Source of the DNA: Taudactylus pleione
Lineage: Eukaryota; Chordata; Amphibia; Anura; Myobatrachidae
Length of the DNA stretch: 64,000 bases
Assembly (NCBI GenBank): GCA_031769625.1
Contig: JAUIMM010000643.1
Span: 935,001-999,000, forward strand
Direction of reading: 5' to 3'
The first letter of the stretch is position 1. Every line of letters starts with the position of its first letter. The translations under genes and the position numbers were made by a program. The notes beneath the pieces were generated by a model. It was not told the origin of the DNA. It did not search any database and worked only from the letters and a program-made list of their open reading frames with translations. Positions 1-10,620 of the stretch are shown piece after piece.

Positions 1-1244
1 GTACTCGATGTTACCGATGGTTTCGCAGTCTTGCTAAGGATTACTGATGTGTGTAAGGTAAAGCGGGCGTCTTTATGTTGTGCTGTGGCGGCATAGCGAT
101 CGCAACCAATTAGCATACTATCACAGTGAGACTGCGTTCGTAATCGCTATTGCAAGTGCAGTTGCGATCTGTAATGAATCAGGCCCCTACACCAATAAGC
201 TTTTGGGCCTCAGTCTTGAGCTGTTTTATTTTGTGGATGTGTTAGGGATTCCTTATAGTCAACCTGGCTAAATATGACAAGTTTAACCATACCTTCCAAC
301 TTTTCAGGTTGGGGCATTGGGACAAACATATGCTTGCCATCGTGAAGCTTCATGGTCAGGGGTCACAGGACATAATGAGAGCTAATGATGCGCTGATCCA
401 GCCCTTGCCTTGCACCTCCCATTATCCCATTGAATGTCACACTTCATGGCATGTGTGCCCAGCACCCGATCACCAGTGTTGTCTGCAGAGCAGTGTGATA
501 GGATATACCTGCCAGTCCCAACCTTGTGGCCAAATCAGGTCGGAGTGACAGTCCCCAAATCAGGACTGTTTTGCTTAAAATTTGGACAGTTATATACAGG
601 TATACTTCATGTGTCCAGCATATTGCATCCAACATAAGGAGAAGTTGTACTGTTTGTACAGCCACTATAATACAAGCAAGTACATGACAAATGGAGATGT
701 TAGGATAAACTGGACTGATAAAGATAAGCAATAATACACACATTTCATCTAAACCATCAGATTGTACTAAAGTATGTTTGCACTGGATTAGGACTATCAT
801 AGTGCTGAATGGACAGATCGTGTGTAGTGTGAACTTTTTTTCTGCAAGCTGCATTCTTGTCTTATCAGAGGAGATTGTGGAGAGATCCTCCTTTCTATGG
901 TCCAGAGTCACTCCAAGAACAGACAACAGTGTGAGACAAAGCAACTGTGTGTGTGCATTATTCATTGCTGCAGCTGTCTCTTGTTATGCATGCCTGTCCT
1001 TTCTTCTTTTTTTTTTTCATCCAACAATATCCTATTCTAACCATCTCATCAACTTGCAATTGATATTTTACAGGGGAAAAAAAAAAAAGTTTTTTTCGTA
1101 ATTAAACTAAAACAAATTCCCACATCCGGCCCTTGCAATCGCCATGTTGACAATACGATAACGACAAAAGGATTGTGGGAGTACATGAACTGCTGCAATC
1201 ATTCATAAATAGGCTTCCCCATGCTGTGCCTCGACATTACTACT
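1..1244. other. Unassigned non-coding sequence
   Basis: I see no gene, RNA or bounded repeat here. Short open frames exist on both strands but show no family motif and no splice context. There is an A-rich run near 1077-1088. It is probably intronic or intergenic. Confidence 0.5.
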
Positions 1245-1252
1245 CTGTATTG

Positions 1253-2046
1253 CAGGGGCGTATCTACACATTGGCCTGGAATGCAGTCGCCAGGGGCACT
1301 GGCCGAGGGGGGGGGGTGCCACCCAGCGATGCCATCCACAGCCAGGTGGTAGATACGCGCTGGGTCTTCTCTTCACAAAAAATTAACTTTATCTCACGGC
1401 GCCGGCAGGCGCGCACTTCAGGAAGCTGCACAGCTCGGGGAGGGCTGGCAGCAGCAGCCTCATCCTCGTTGCGACCATGCAGATTGGCCGTGCAGCTTCC
1501 TGAAGTGCGCGCCTGCTGACGCCGTGAAATTAAGTTTTATTGGTGTGGAGAGAAGAAGACCCGGCGCGCGTGACCAGTGCAGAAGAACGGACAGAGGAGC
1601 CGCGGCCCGCAACAGCGCTGCAGCAACAAGGTAAGAAGTGTGGATTGGGGGCACAGAAGGGGAGACTGGCTTGGGAGTGGGGAACATAAAAGGCTGGGGC
1701 CGGCTGGGGAGTGGAGGCACAGAAGGGGGCCTGTTGGGGCTGGCTGGGGATTGGGTACTTAGAAGGGGGGCTGGCTGAGGAGTGGAGTGAGGGACATAAA
1801 AGGCTGGGGCCGGCTGGGGAGTGGGGGCACAGATGGTGACCTGATAGGGCTGGCTGGGGAGTGGGGTCTTAGAAGGGGGGCTGGCTGTTTTTTTGCCCTG
1901 TGGAAAGCCAATGTATGTTTTTTACTATTAAAAGTAGTAAAAGCTGTGTGAGGGGATAGGGCTGTGAGGGGGGAGAGCTGGGGGGGGAGGGGGGACGCCA
2001 GTCCCTTGTTTTGCCAGGGGCGCACTGACCCTTAGATACACCCCTG
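1253..2046. mobile_element. Non-autonomous hAT-type transposon, 794 bp
   Basis: Terminal inverted repeats CAGGGGCGTATCT (left) and AGATACACCCCTG (right) are flanked by a perfect 8-bp target duplication, CTGTATTG, at 1245-1252 and 2047-2054. An 8-bp duplication with CAGGGG termini is diagnostic of hAT. Inside, 1378-1541 is an inverted repeat with arms of about 50 bp, followed at about 1640-1890 by G-rich tandem repeats containing GGCTGGGGAGTGG. There is no transposase frame, so it must have been moved by a relative. Confidence 0.93.
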
Positions 2047-2265
2047 CTGTATTGTTCCTATAACTTGCCACCTGTCAGTCTGCAGGCTCTTGTTTACCTC
2101 CGGTCCTTACTTTTCATCATAATAATAGAAATGGACAAGTCACTGCCTCTCACATATCAGCATATTCATCTCCTACTAGTGTGACCGCACCGATGATTTG
2201 ATTGGGGAACACGTGGACCAACCAGAGATAAAGATTGATTCATTTTAGCTGCCAGCCCCCGAAAA

Positions 2266-2310
2266 TAAAGATTCCTTAATGCTGCAATTCACGGCAATAA
2301 GGAATCTTTA
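2266..2310. repeat. Isolated perfect hairpin
   Basis: Arms TAAAGATTCCTTA (2266-2278) and TAAGGAATCTTTA (2298-2310) are exact reverse complements with a 19-base loop. It lies in otherwise unassigned sequence between two hAT elements and may be a remnant of a palindromic MITE. Confidence 0.6.
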
Positions 2311-2670
2311 TGCGCCTAAATGTATCAATTCTGAGTCGCAGGGACAGGGGCTATAATAGGAGCCCATCCCAGCAATCAGTGAGATCGCTGGGATGAGCAT
2401 ATGCAATCACTTTACTTCCTGCTTTGCCACTCTGCTGCACTACTGCATTTTTAAGCACATGTTCAAGCAGGCAGCACTGGGATGGATCTATCGGACTCCT
2501 CTTCCGGAAAAATCAGCAGGAGGTGGCTAATTGGCTACTATATCAGGGCTCGACAAATGTTTGTAAAATCTAGGAGCCATCTTAAAAGTTTAGGAGCCAG
2601 ACCATCGTCCATTACCAAAATATATGAAAGCTTGTATAGACCACCACACATGCCCTTTCAGTGCTCCTCC

Positions 2671-3276
2671 ACCTAGTAGTAAGCCCCCTGCAATAGTGCC
2701 CCCAGCAGTAAGCCCCTTGTAATAGTGCCCCCAGCAGTAAGCCCCTTGTAATAGTGCCCCCAGCAGTAAGCTCCCTGTAATAGTGCCCCCAGCAGTAAGC
2801 TCCCTGTAATAGTGCCCCCAGTAGAAAGCCCCCTGTAATAGTGCCCCCAGCAGTAAGCTCCCTGTAATAGTGCCCCCAGTAGTAAGCCCCCTGTAATAGT
2901 GCCCCCAGCAGTAAGCTCCCTGTAATAGTGCCCCCAGCAGTAAGCTCCCAGTAATAGTGCCCCCAGTAGTAAGCTCCCTGTAATAGTGTCCCCAGTAGTA
3001 AGCCCCCTGTAATAGTGCCCCCAGCAGTAAGCTCCCTGTAATAGTGCCCCCAGTAGTAAGCCCCCTGTAATAGTGCCCCCAGTAGTAAGCCCCTTGAAAT
3101 AGTGCCCCCAGTAGTAAGCCCCTTGAAATAGTGCCCCCAGTAGTAAGCCCCTTGTAATAGTGCCCCCAGTAGTAAGCTCCCTGTAATAGTGCCCCCAGAA
3201 GTAAGCCCCTTTAAATATTGCCCCCAGTAGTAAGCCCCTTGAAATAGTGCCCCCAGTAGTAAGCTCCTTGTAATAG
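2671..3276. repeat. 30-bp minisatellite, first block
   Basis: About 20 head-to-tail copies of a 30-bp unit containing AGTAAGCCCC and AATAGTGCCCCC. The unit length is a multiple of three, so the minus strand reads open for about 209 codons; I regard that frame as an artefact of repetition. The same unit resumes at 4275 after the serial-hairpin insertion. Confidence 0.95.
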
Positions 3277-3278
3277 AG

Positions 3279-4266
3279 GACCTGATTCAGAGTCGGTCGC
3301 AAGCGCCGATGCGCTCACAACCGATTCGATGGTTAGTCCTACGCACGCGCAGCGGCCGCACTGCGCGTGCACAAGCCCCGGAGTAACAGAGAAACTCTCT
3401 CGCTCCGGAGCTCGCTACCAAAGGGGCGGCTGTCGATGTTGATTGACAGTTCGCCCCGTTTGGTAGGCGGGCCAGGGGGGTGGTTTCCAAAATGGAGGCG
3501 TTCCTTAACGAACGCCTACCGTTATGTGGGTGGCCGCACTGACTTCATCAGTGATGTAAGTGGGGAGCTTACTGCTCCATCAGAGCAGAAACCTTAGGGT
3601 CTCGTTGCAAGCCCCGATGGTCGCGATGGTGATCACCATCGCGACCATCAACCTGGTCGGTCTTTAAGCTGTGGGTGGTAACCCACAGCTTAACTAACGA
3701 CCAAGAGGCCACACTTCAAAAATAAAGCGGCCGCCCTCATTCAGAGAGAGCGATCGCTTCTTGCGACCGCCTCTGAATGAGGGCCAGAGGGCCTGATTCT
3801 GACCCGCTCGCGAGCGCTGTTTGCTCGCAAGCGGGTCGATGGTGCCGAAGTGCGCATGCGCACGATGGAGGGAGCTCCGTCGTGCGCATACGCGAGACCC
3901 GGCGAGCGACGAGGAAGTCGTCGCTCCGGGTCTCGCACCAAAGGGGGCGTGCTATCGATGGTGAGCGTGCCTGCCAGACGGAGGCGTTCCCATGGGAACG
4001 CCTACCGTCTGGGTCCGGCCCCACTGACATCACTAGTGATGTCAGTGGGAGTGATTTTGGCTCTGATAGAGCCAAAATCACTCCAGGGCTTGCGGTCACC
4101 GAGACCCTACCGCAGGGTCTCGTCGCAAGCCCGATGGTCGCGATGGTCTTGACCATCGCGACCATCATCATGGACGCTCGTCCATGAGGCCGCTCCAAAA
4201 TGAGGTAGGAGGGCCCTGATTCAGAGCGAGCGCTCTGTTCAGAGTGCTCGTCTCTGAATCAGGCCC
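3279..4266. mobile_element. Serial-hairpin composite element (two diverged units)
   Basis: An insertion in the minisatellite made almost wholly of adjacent short hairpins. Unit 1 (3281-3783) and unit 2 (3791-4266) share the same order of landmarks: a CCTGATTC start, an AGGCGTTCC hairpin, a CACTGAC palindrome, a GATGGTCGCGATGG palindrome and a terminal hairpin of ATTCAGAG type. Perfect or near-perfect examples: 3343-3370, 3415-3466, 3616-3649 (34-nt perfect palindrome), 3734-3783, 3893-3935, 3975-4011, 4020-4049 (30-nt perfect palindrome), 4050-4082, 4133-4166, 4169-4186 and 4215-4263. The outer ends resemble inverted CCTGATTCAGAG. No protein is encoded. The class is uncertain; PIF/Harbinger-like is a guess from a relative at 27136-27527. 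Confidence 0.8.
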
Positions 4267-4274
4267 AGAGTCCC

Positions 4275-4484
4275 TAGTAGTAAGCCCCTTGAAATAGTGC
4301 CCCAGTAGTAAGCCCCCTCTAATAGTTCCCCCAGTAGTAAGCTCCCTGTAATAGTGCCCCCAGTAGTAAGCCCCTTGAAATAGTGCCCCCAGTAGTAAGC
4401 CCCTTGTAATAGTGCCCCCAGTATTAGTGTCCCCAGTAGTAAGCCCCCTGCAATAGTGCCCCCAGTACTAAGCCCCCTCTAAGT
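4275..4484. repeat. 30-bp minisatellite, second block
   Basis: About seven further copies of the unit seen at 2671-3276, continuing the array on the far side of the serial-hairpin insertion. This shows the array is older than the insertion. Confidence 0.9.
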
Positions 4485-4822
4485 GTGCCGCGCATACACA
4501 CAAAAAAAAACCCCTAGAAAACTTACCTTAGGCCACGATCCTGCGTCTGCTGCCGTCTGCCGCTCTTCGGAACTATGTGAGAGATGTCATGACGTCTCTC
4601 CCTTAATGCCCGTGGGGGGAGCCGGACGCCGAAGCTCAGGAAATTTTACCAGCGGGCACCACTGCGGGGAGTTGGGCGCCCGCTGGTAAAATTTCAGAGC
4701 GCGTCCAGCAAATGGAGCTTTCCTGCGGCGGGGGAGGGGCTTGGAAATCCCGGTCGCCAGGACTAAAATCTTAGTCACCATGGCGACCTGGCGCCCGGGA
4801 TTTGTCGAGCACTGTACTATAG

Positions 4823-5404
4823 GCTGATGTCATCTTCAGATTCCGTAGCTTGGTAAATGCGGCAGCAAAGCCGCCCCTTAGAAACCTAGGCGGGCTGCTA
4901 TTGCTAGCAGTAATGGAGGAACCGCATATCTGCTGCCGTCCCTCCTTACACCCAGGATTTCCATAATATTTGCAGGTTCCCACAGAAAGTTGGTGCTTTT
5001 GTAGGAAATTCCGCAAATAGACTTGAATAAATATGCTTCTTAGACCATGAAAATGATCGTTTTTGTGTAATACCAGTTTATTGTCTCCGGAAATGTTCAT
5101 GTGGATTATAACATCACAGTCTAGCTTTGGATGGAGTATTCTTCTGCAGCGCACAGTGTGAGAGGATGTCAGGCATGCAAGGATAGAATAAGAAACATCT
5201 GTTTTTAGGAGATGTTCTGCATGGCAAGGAATAAATGACTGAATTGTTTGCACAGCTGGAGACAGAATAGATTCAACATTCCATTTATACAAGTGTGACT
5301 CAGCGGCATAGTAGTGACATAGTGACGGTCCCTGACAAGCTTGGCTAATGACATATCCAGCAAAGTCAAGTAGTTAATTCTTTGTTAACTGAATTTACCC
5401 CATT
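4823..5404. other. Unassigned sequence between a hAT element and a minisatellite
   Basis: No recognisable gene. A minus-strand open frame of 173 codons crosses the hAT terminus at 4814 and shows no family motif, so I do not call it. Confidence 0.4.
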
Positions 5405-6021
5405 GTGTCACTGTGTGCCCTGTGCACAGACTGCTATGTAGCCTATCCTATTCATCCACCACTCACACCTATGTCACTGTGTGCCCTGTGCACAGACTGC
5501 TATGTAGCCTATCCTATTCATCCACCGCTCACACCTATGTCACTGTGTGTCCTGTGCACAGACTGCTATGTAGCCTATCCTATTCACCTACCACTCACAC
5601 CTATGTCACTGTGTGCCCTGTACACAGACTGCTATGTAGCCTTTCCTATTTACCCACCACTTACACCAATATCACTGTGTGCTCTGTGCACAGACTGCTA
5701 TGTAGCCTATCCTATTCACCCACCACTCACACCAATGTCACTGTGTGCCCTGTGCACAGACTGCTATATAGCCTATCCCATTCACCCACCACTCACACCA
5801 ATGTCACTGCGTGGAGACTGCTATGTAGCCTATCCTATTCACCCACCACTTACACCAATGTCACTGTGTGGAGACTGCTATGTAGCCTATCCTATTCACC
5901 CACCACTTACACCAATGTCACTGTGTGGAGACTGCTATGTAGCCTATCCTATTCACCCACCACTTACACCAATATCACTGTGTGCTCTGTGCACAGACTG
6001 CTATGTAGCCTATCGTATTCA
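5405..6021. repeat. 66/57-bp minisatellite
   Basis: Ten copies of a unit containing CACAGACTGCTATGTAGCC. Copies 1-6 are 66 bp, copies 7-9 lack 9 bp (57 bp) and copy 10 is partial. Both lengths are multiples of three, so two plus-strand frames stay open through the array. No signal peptide or domain is evident, and the frames look like by-products of the repeat. Confidence 0.93.
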
Positions 6022-6465
6022 AGTGAAGGCGGCCCAAAGCAACCCCCCCACCCTTACTGACTGCGGGCATGGTGCCACACCTATCTCTTCCATTGATGAT
6101 GATGTCAATAAATGTTGTTTTTATTTTTGCTCAGCTTTAACTTGACAGATCGATATGAAATAAAGTGAAGATTATAGGTGGGCAGTGCAGGGGGGCACAC
6201 TGGCATGATCGGACGCTGGCCCACCCACTTTATTTGGGAAGTGGGTGGCACCGGGCGGACAGGGGGAACTGTGGGATACTTGTATGCCTTTTTGGGCAGC
6301 CAGGAGCAGCACCCGATTTTCAGGAGCCTCCCAGCCGTTCTGGAAGTGTAGTAGACAAGTGTGACATGCATGCCAATTACAAATCACACACTAGGGTCAG
6401 TTTCATCAGCAGCCAGTCTACCTTCCTGTGTGTTGGGACTGTGGGTGTGAGGTCACTCTGTAAAG

Positions 6466-6827
6466 CAGGGGTGGGGAACCTTTTTTCTGCCGAGGACCAT
6501 TTTGATATATATGACATTATTCGCAGACCCAGTGCAGGCCATGCCCCCTCAGTATGATGTCACATGGGGCGGGGCCACAATCGCTAGTGATTACAGCAGT
6601 CCCCAGGGCATCCTGAAGATGCTCTGGGGAGCTGTAAGGGCAGAGGTGTGACAATCTGAAGCTTCCTAAGGATGCTCCAGGCGGCACTGCTGCATAGATT
6701 CTGGCTGCAGGGTGCTATTCTAAGCACCCTGTAAGCCAGATGAGGCTAGCAGAAAAAGCTCCGATGGCAAGACAAAATGATTCCGAGGGCCTTATATGGC
6801 CCCCGGGCCTGAGGTTCCCCATCCCTG
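6466..6827. mobile_element. Non-autonomous hAT-type transposon, 362 bp
   Basis: Termini CAGGGGTGGGGAACC and GGTTCCCCATCCCTG are inverted with one mismatch and flanked by a perfect 8-bp duplication, CTGTAAAG, at 6458-6465 and 6828-6835. The interior is non-coding. A lone right terminus of the same kind (GGTTCCCCATCCCTG) is seen near 20199-20213. Confidence 0.94.
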
Positions 6828-6991
6828 CTGTAAAGTATAGCTAAGAAAATAAAATATCAAGAGCATGGTTGCTTACTCCAGAACCAGGGATAACCTAGAG
6901 AGTCGACAATGCTTTCAAGACCTGCCACAAGCAGGACAGGGCATGATGCAAATAGTATAATAAATTTCATAGTTTCTTACCTCTCTTCTAT

Positions 6992-7299
6992 CATACCTGC
7001 CAAGTTCTTGTAAATGGTAACCGGAACCTGATGGGGGCTTGGTCTAGTTACCTCACAGGAAACAGCTCCCACGCGTTTTCATCTCATTGGGGGCATGTCC
7101 AATGCTCTGGTAGCCGCTGGGCAAGCACCCAGCCACTCTCTCCACTGAATAGATGCTATAGGCATGCACATACGGCATCTATTCACTGCTAAGCAGCATG
7201 TTTTTTGGGGCCTGCTGGACATTGCAGCACGCGGTTGGGACGGCAGGTCCAAAATGCGCAACTGTCCTGGCATATTTGGGATGGTTGGGAGGTATACTC
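6992..7299. mobile_element. hAT-like MITE with CATACCTGCCAA ends
   Basis: The left end CATACCTGCCAAG and the right end TTGGGAGGTATAC are approximate inverted repeats. The same terminus type bounds the better supported element at 29818-30220. I could not find a convincing 8-bp duplication here, so the boundaries are approximate. Confidence 0.5.
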
Positions 7300-7389
7300 T
7301 ACATCTACCGGAGGTAATAAAAGTAGGCAATATGGTCAGGAGGACATGGTGTAGACACTTAATTAGCCTAGTGATCGTGGATGGCCTCG

Positions 7390-7790
7390 AATCCCGACAG
7401 CGGCTGCCTGACATGGGTGAAAATACAGATCATCCCTAAGGTAAGTATTCACTAACTTAATCCCCCCAACCCTCCTTAGGGGTGCCTAACCCTAACCTCC
7501 CCCCAGTGTCTAAACCTAACCCCCCCTTCCCCGCCGCCTGAACCTAGGTCCCCCGGGGGGGGGTGCCTAATCCTGTCCCCCCCGGGGGTGCTGAACCCTA
7601 ACCCTCCCTCCCCCTAGCCTAAGCCTAACCTCCCAGGGGGTGCCTAACCCTAAGTCCCCCCGGGAGACCTAAACCCCCCCCCACGTTGCTGTCTGCGCTC
7701 GGCTCCCTGCATAGATTTAGACGCCTGTCATTTAACCCTCGCTGGGATAAAGCAGTCAGGAAGCCGGCCGTCGGGATTAAGTCCGCCGAT
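7390..7790. repeat. Interspersed repeat rich in CCTAACCC words, copy 1
   Basis: It starts with CGAATCCCGACAGCGG, then GGTAAGTATTCACTAAC, a long C-rich stretch of degenerate GTGCCTAACCCTAACC, and ends with CCCGACTGCATACC. The same order is seen at 10112-10620, 17110-17455 and 50545-50775, with related copies at 22190-22470 and 57245-57720. This is a dispersed repeat family and not a chromosome end. Confidence 0.8.
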
Positions 7791-7957
7791 TTCCCGACTG
7801 CATACCCTCTGCAATACAGTAATAATAAATATGTCCAAAGTAGCTTTGCATCAAAAATATCACTTTCCATTGCTTGAGGAAGCGGCCAGGCACTGTGAAA
7901 TGCATATAAGGGGTTAAAATTAAGAGTTTCACCTATTTTTGTAAAAATTGAGTGTCA

Positions 7958-8462
7958 GCGTTATTCATGAAATAAGTAACGCAGGAGATATCACTGATAT
8001 CTCCTGGTTAAATTCTCCCCCGAAAATTACCATAGTCCCCATACTATAGTATGGATATGTGGAAATTATGTAATTCGTCAAGTTCTGGAAAAGCGCATGC
8101 TGGCGACGGCTGCAGCAGCAGCTTTGCGGGCAGGCGAGGTGTGCTCGGGTAGGTGGGTGGATAAGTGGGCGGGCGGGAAGAGGGGCACACAGGTGAGGGG
8201 AGGCAGGCAGGTTCTCTTCTCCTGCTCCAGTTTAGGCTCACGTCGCAGACTGTCTTCAAGCTGCGCATGCAGTGAAAACTGAAGGGGAGCAGGGAAAAAG
8301 TCTCTCCCTTCCGAAAAACTGCTTCTTAGAAACAGCAGTTTTTCGGAAATGATAGTTTAGTGGAGGGGGCATGATGAATTCCTCCTAAACTGTGTTTGAA
8401 CTTACAGCACGTTCAAACTATAATTATCACAAGTGATAATTATGTTTTGATGAATGGGCCCC
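7958..8462. mobile_element. Serial-hairpin MITE
   Basis: Adjacent hairpins lie at 7958-7982, 7982-8006 (11-bp arms CAGGAGATATC), 8040-8053 (CATACTATAGTATG), 8309-8348 (arms TTCCGAAAAACTGC), 8354-8391, 8394-8418 (arms GTTTGAAC) and 8420-8443 (arms ATAATTATCAC). The ends are weakly inverted, TTATTCATGAAA against the complement of TTTGATGAATGGGCCCC. The middle (about 8100-8280) is GC-rich and unstructured to my eye. No coding capacity. Confidence 0.65.
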
Positions 8463-8914
8463 ATAGCGAGACCTGACCTTTTTTTTATTTTATGGTTTAT
8501 TTTTATGTTTTATCTACATCATAGCATTATTTTTTAATCATGTGACACTGTGATTCAAAAATATATATATATTTTTTTTCTCTTATAAAATTTAATTTCA
8601 TGTAATTGTTTTTTTTATATATTTCCATTGCAATAATATAAGTTTTAGACCTTTTATTCTGTCTCTCCATGACATCGTAGTCTTTGAAAGTGCATTTATT
8701 ATTTTTATATAAATTGTTGTTGGACATTTCCGGTTTATATGTAGCTATCCTTCCTGGTGAGTAAAGTAAAGTGATTGGTACCAACACACGTTCACCTGTA
8801 GATTATTTATTGTTCAGTGTTGAATAGTCTCATTTATACAGCTCATCAAATTGGTGAGCAAGATATTTGTTTTACCATTCACATATGTGTCAGAGACACA
8901 AATTCCCAGACTAT
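8463..8914. other. AT-rich unassigned sequence
   Basis: T-rich sequence with a short TA run near 8563-8572. No gene or bounded element seen. Confidence 0.5.
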
Positions 8915-9778
8915 GGGGCATATTCAATTTGGAGCAAAAAGTCAGTTGCCGGACTTTTTGCCATCATCGGAGGTTTTGGTTGTGATAAAGTATCGCACTC
9001 GTCCCCGCGTATCCCCGGATTCAATTCCAAATCGGTGAAAACGGCACCCGACTAATTCGAAATCGGCGAAAAGTCCTGTCATTTTTGGGGAAATCAGCCT
9101 GACACCCCTTAAAAGATGCTCTGACATGGGGGTTCACTATGGGTACCCCCGAATAGCCCTGTTAAAGGTATTTGGGGTCTTTAAATTGTCTCAATAGGTG
9201 CAATTTAGCGTCTTTGGGAAAGTGGTGAAGAATAGCATTTACCAACTTTTTTTGGGAAAAATAAGTAGTCCCATCAAATTTGGGGTACATGAAAATGGGT
9301 ACTAGCATATTTTAAACTTGCAAATGTGAAGTTTTAAAAATTGTGAAAAATCCACCTGCCGCAACCACCTGCAATAAAAAAACACCTGGGGCATACTTGG
9401 GGACCCCCGAGTCTATTTCGCTACTTTAGAAGTTTGTCCCCCAACTTTGTTTTTGTTTTCACCCCCAAAACGAAAGTACGTCTTTGGATTGTCCTAAGGT
9501 ACTTTTTTAAATTTTTTTGACACAGAATACCTTTGGGGGACTGTCCAAGGGGTGCAGTGTGGTTTTTGGAAGTTTGCATCCCAAAACCCCAATTCCGCAC
9601 TTTTTCTCGCCACCTATTCATAGGTGATACTTTTTCACAGGGTCTGATGCATTGACTTTTTGTTCCGGCGAAAAGTCGGACAAATTGAATACGGGGATAA
9701 CTGAAATCGGCGAAAATGACGTCATCGGCAAAAAAGTTTAGCTGAGAACGGCTTTTCGCTCCAAATTGAATATGGCCC
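8915..9778. mobile_element. Harbinger-like MITE with GGGGCATATTCAATTT ends, 0.86 kb
   Basis: The left end GGGGCATATTCAATTTGGAG and the right end CTCCAAATTGAATATGGCCC form a long inverted repeat with one mismatch. The flanking triplets are TAT and TAA, close to the TWA target of PIF/Harbinger elements. The interior repeats GGCGAAAA-type words and has no transposase. A MITE with similar logic lies at 51686-52472. Confidence 0.75.
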
Positions 9779-9781
9779 TAA

Positions 9782-10110
9782 GGGGCATATGCGATTAGGT
9801 GCGAATTTTCCAAACATTTTCGCACCTGCAGGGTTTTTCCAGCAGGTGCAACATTTTTTTTTTAAGTGCTCAATTGTTTTTTGAGTGCCTCAAGAGCAGA
9901 CCCAATTTTTCCTAAAATCCATATTTTAAGGAAAAAGTGTTGGCACTTGCTCTGGACCCCTTTGGACACCCCCCAAAGTTTCCAATTAGCTTAATTAGTC
10001 CTTAGTTACTCCCCTTCTGCAGTGCTGTGCTCCTCCTCTGTCACTTCTACAGCATTGCAGAGTTTCCAAGGACTGGCCAGGCACAGGAACGGTACTACTC
10101 CTAACGGTTG
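9782..10110. mobile_element. Partial MITE (GATTAGGTGCGAA type)
   Basis: It begins immediately after the previous element with GGGGCATATGCGATTAGGTG, like the left end at 51686 (AGGCCGTATTCAGTTAGGTG). No right terminus was found before the next repeat begins, so it is probably truncated. Confidence 0.4.
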
Positions 10111-10111
10111 A

Positions 10112-10620
10112 TGCCGGCGGTTCAAATCCCGACAGCGGCAGCCCAAGGATGAAAATCCCAATCGCCCCAAGGTAAGTATTCACTAACCTAAATCCCCCCC
10201 CCCTAACCCTCCCTTAGGGGTGCCTAACCCTAACCCCCCCCGAGTGCCTAACCTTAATCCCCCCCTCTAAGTGCCTATACCTAACCCCCCTTCCCGACCG
10301 CCTAAACCTAAGTCCCACGGGGGGGGATGTGCCTAACCCTAACCTGCCACCGGGGGTGCCTAACCTTCCCTTCCCCTAGCCTAAACCTAACCGCCCGGGG
10401 GGGGTGCCTAACCCCAAGTCCCCCCCCGGGAACCCTAAACCTAACCCTGTCCGCGCCCGGGTTACCTTCGATCAGTATGCCGGGTGTCGGGTTCCCGGTG
10501 TAGGGAAAATGACAGGCGTCGGGATTTTGACGCCTGTCATTTAATCCTTGCTGGGATTAGACGGTCGGGAAGCAGACGGTTGGGATTCCGTCCATCGACT
10601 TCCCGACTGCATCCCCTCCT
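10112..10620. repeat. Interspersed repeat rich in CCTAACCC words, copy 2
   Basis: Same family as 7390-7790. Contains GGTTCAAATCC at 10119-10129, a good match to a Pol III B box, but no A box or cloverleaf around it. An internal hairpin, GACAGGCGTC with GACGCCTGTC, lies at about 10512-10540. It ends in TTCCCGACTGCATCCC. Confidence 0.8.

Larger units (their letters stand above)
2544..4814. mobile_element. Composite hAT-type element, 2.27 kb, carrying nested repeats
   Basis: Termini CAGGGCTCGACAAAT (left) and ATTTGTCGAGCACTG (right) are inverted copies with one mismatch. They are flanked by TACTATAT (2536-2543) and TACTATAG (4815-4822), a 7/8 target duplication. The interior has no transposase. 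It holds a 30-bp minisatellite (2671-3276 and 4275-4484) interrupted by a serial-hairpin insertion (about 3279-4266). The right part has further hairpins at about 4640-4692 and 4741-4800. Confidence 0.88.

Noticed and set aside
444..965. Minus-strand 173-codon open frame
   Set aside because: No domain, no splice or promoter context, and composition like random AT-rich sequence.
2673..3302. Minus-strand open frame of 209 codons with GGTITGGLLLGALLQGAY-like repeats
   Set aside because: It is the translation of a 30-bp minisatellite whose period is a multiple of three; no start context, domain or conservation evidence.
4771..5292. Minus-strand 173-codon open frame
   Set aside because: It crosses the right terminus and target duplication of a hAT element, so it joins two unrelated sequences.
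5405..6145. Plus-strand 246-codon repeat protein
   Set aside because: Pure product of the 66/57-bp minisatellite; a second frame is equally open, which argues against coding selection.
7440..7680. CCTAACCC words suggesting an interstitial telomere
   Set aside because: The words are degenerate and embedded in GTGCCTAACC units within a dispersed repeat with constant flanks; no long exact (CCCTAA)n array.
10112..10140. tRNA-like T arm (GGTTCAAATCCC)
   Set aside because: No acceptor stem, anticodon arm or A box at the right distance; part of a repeat family.
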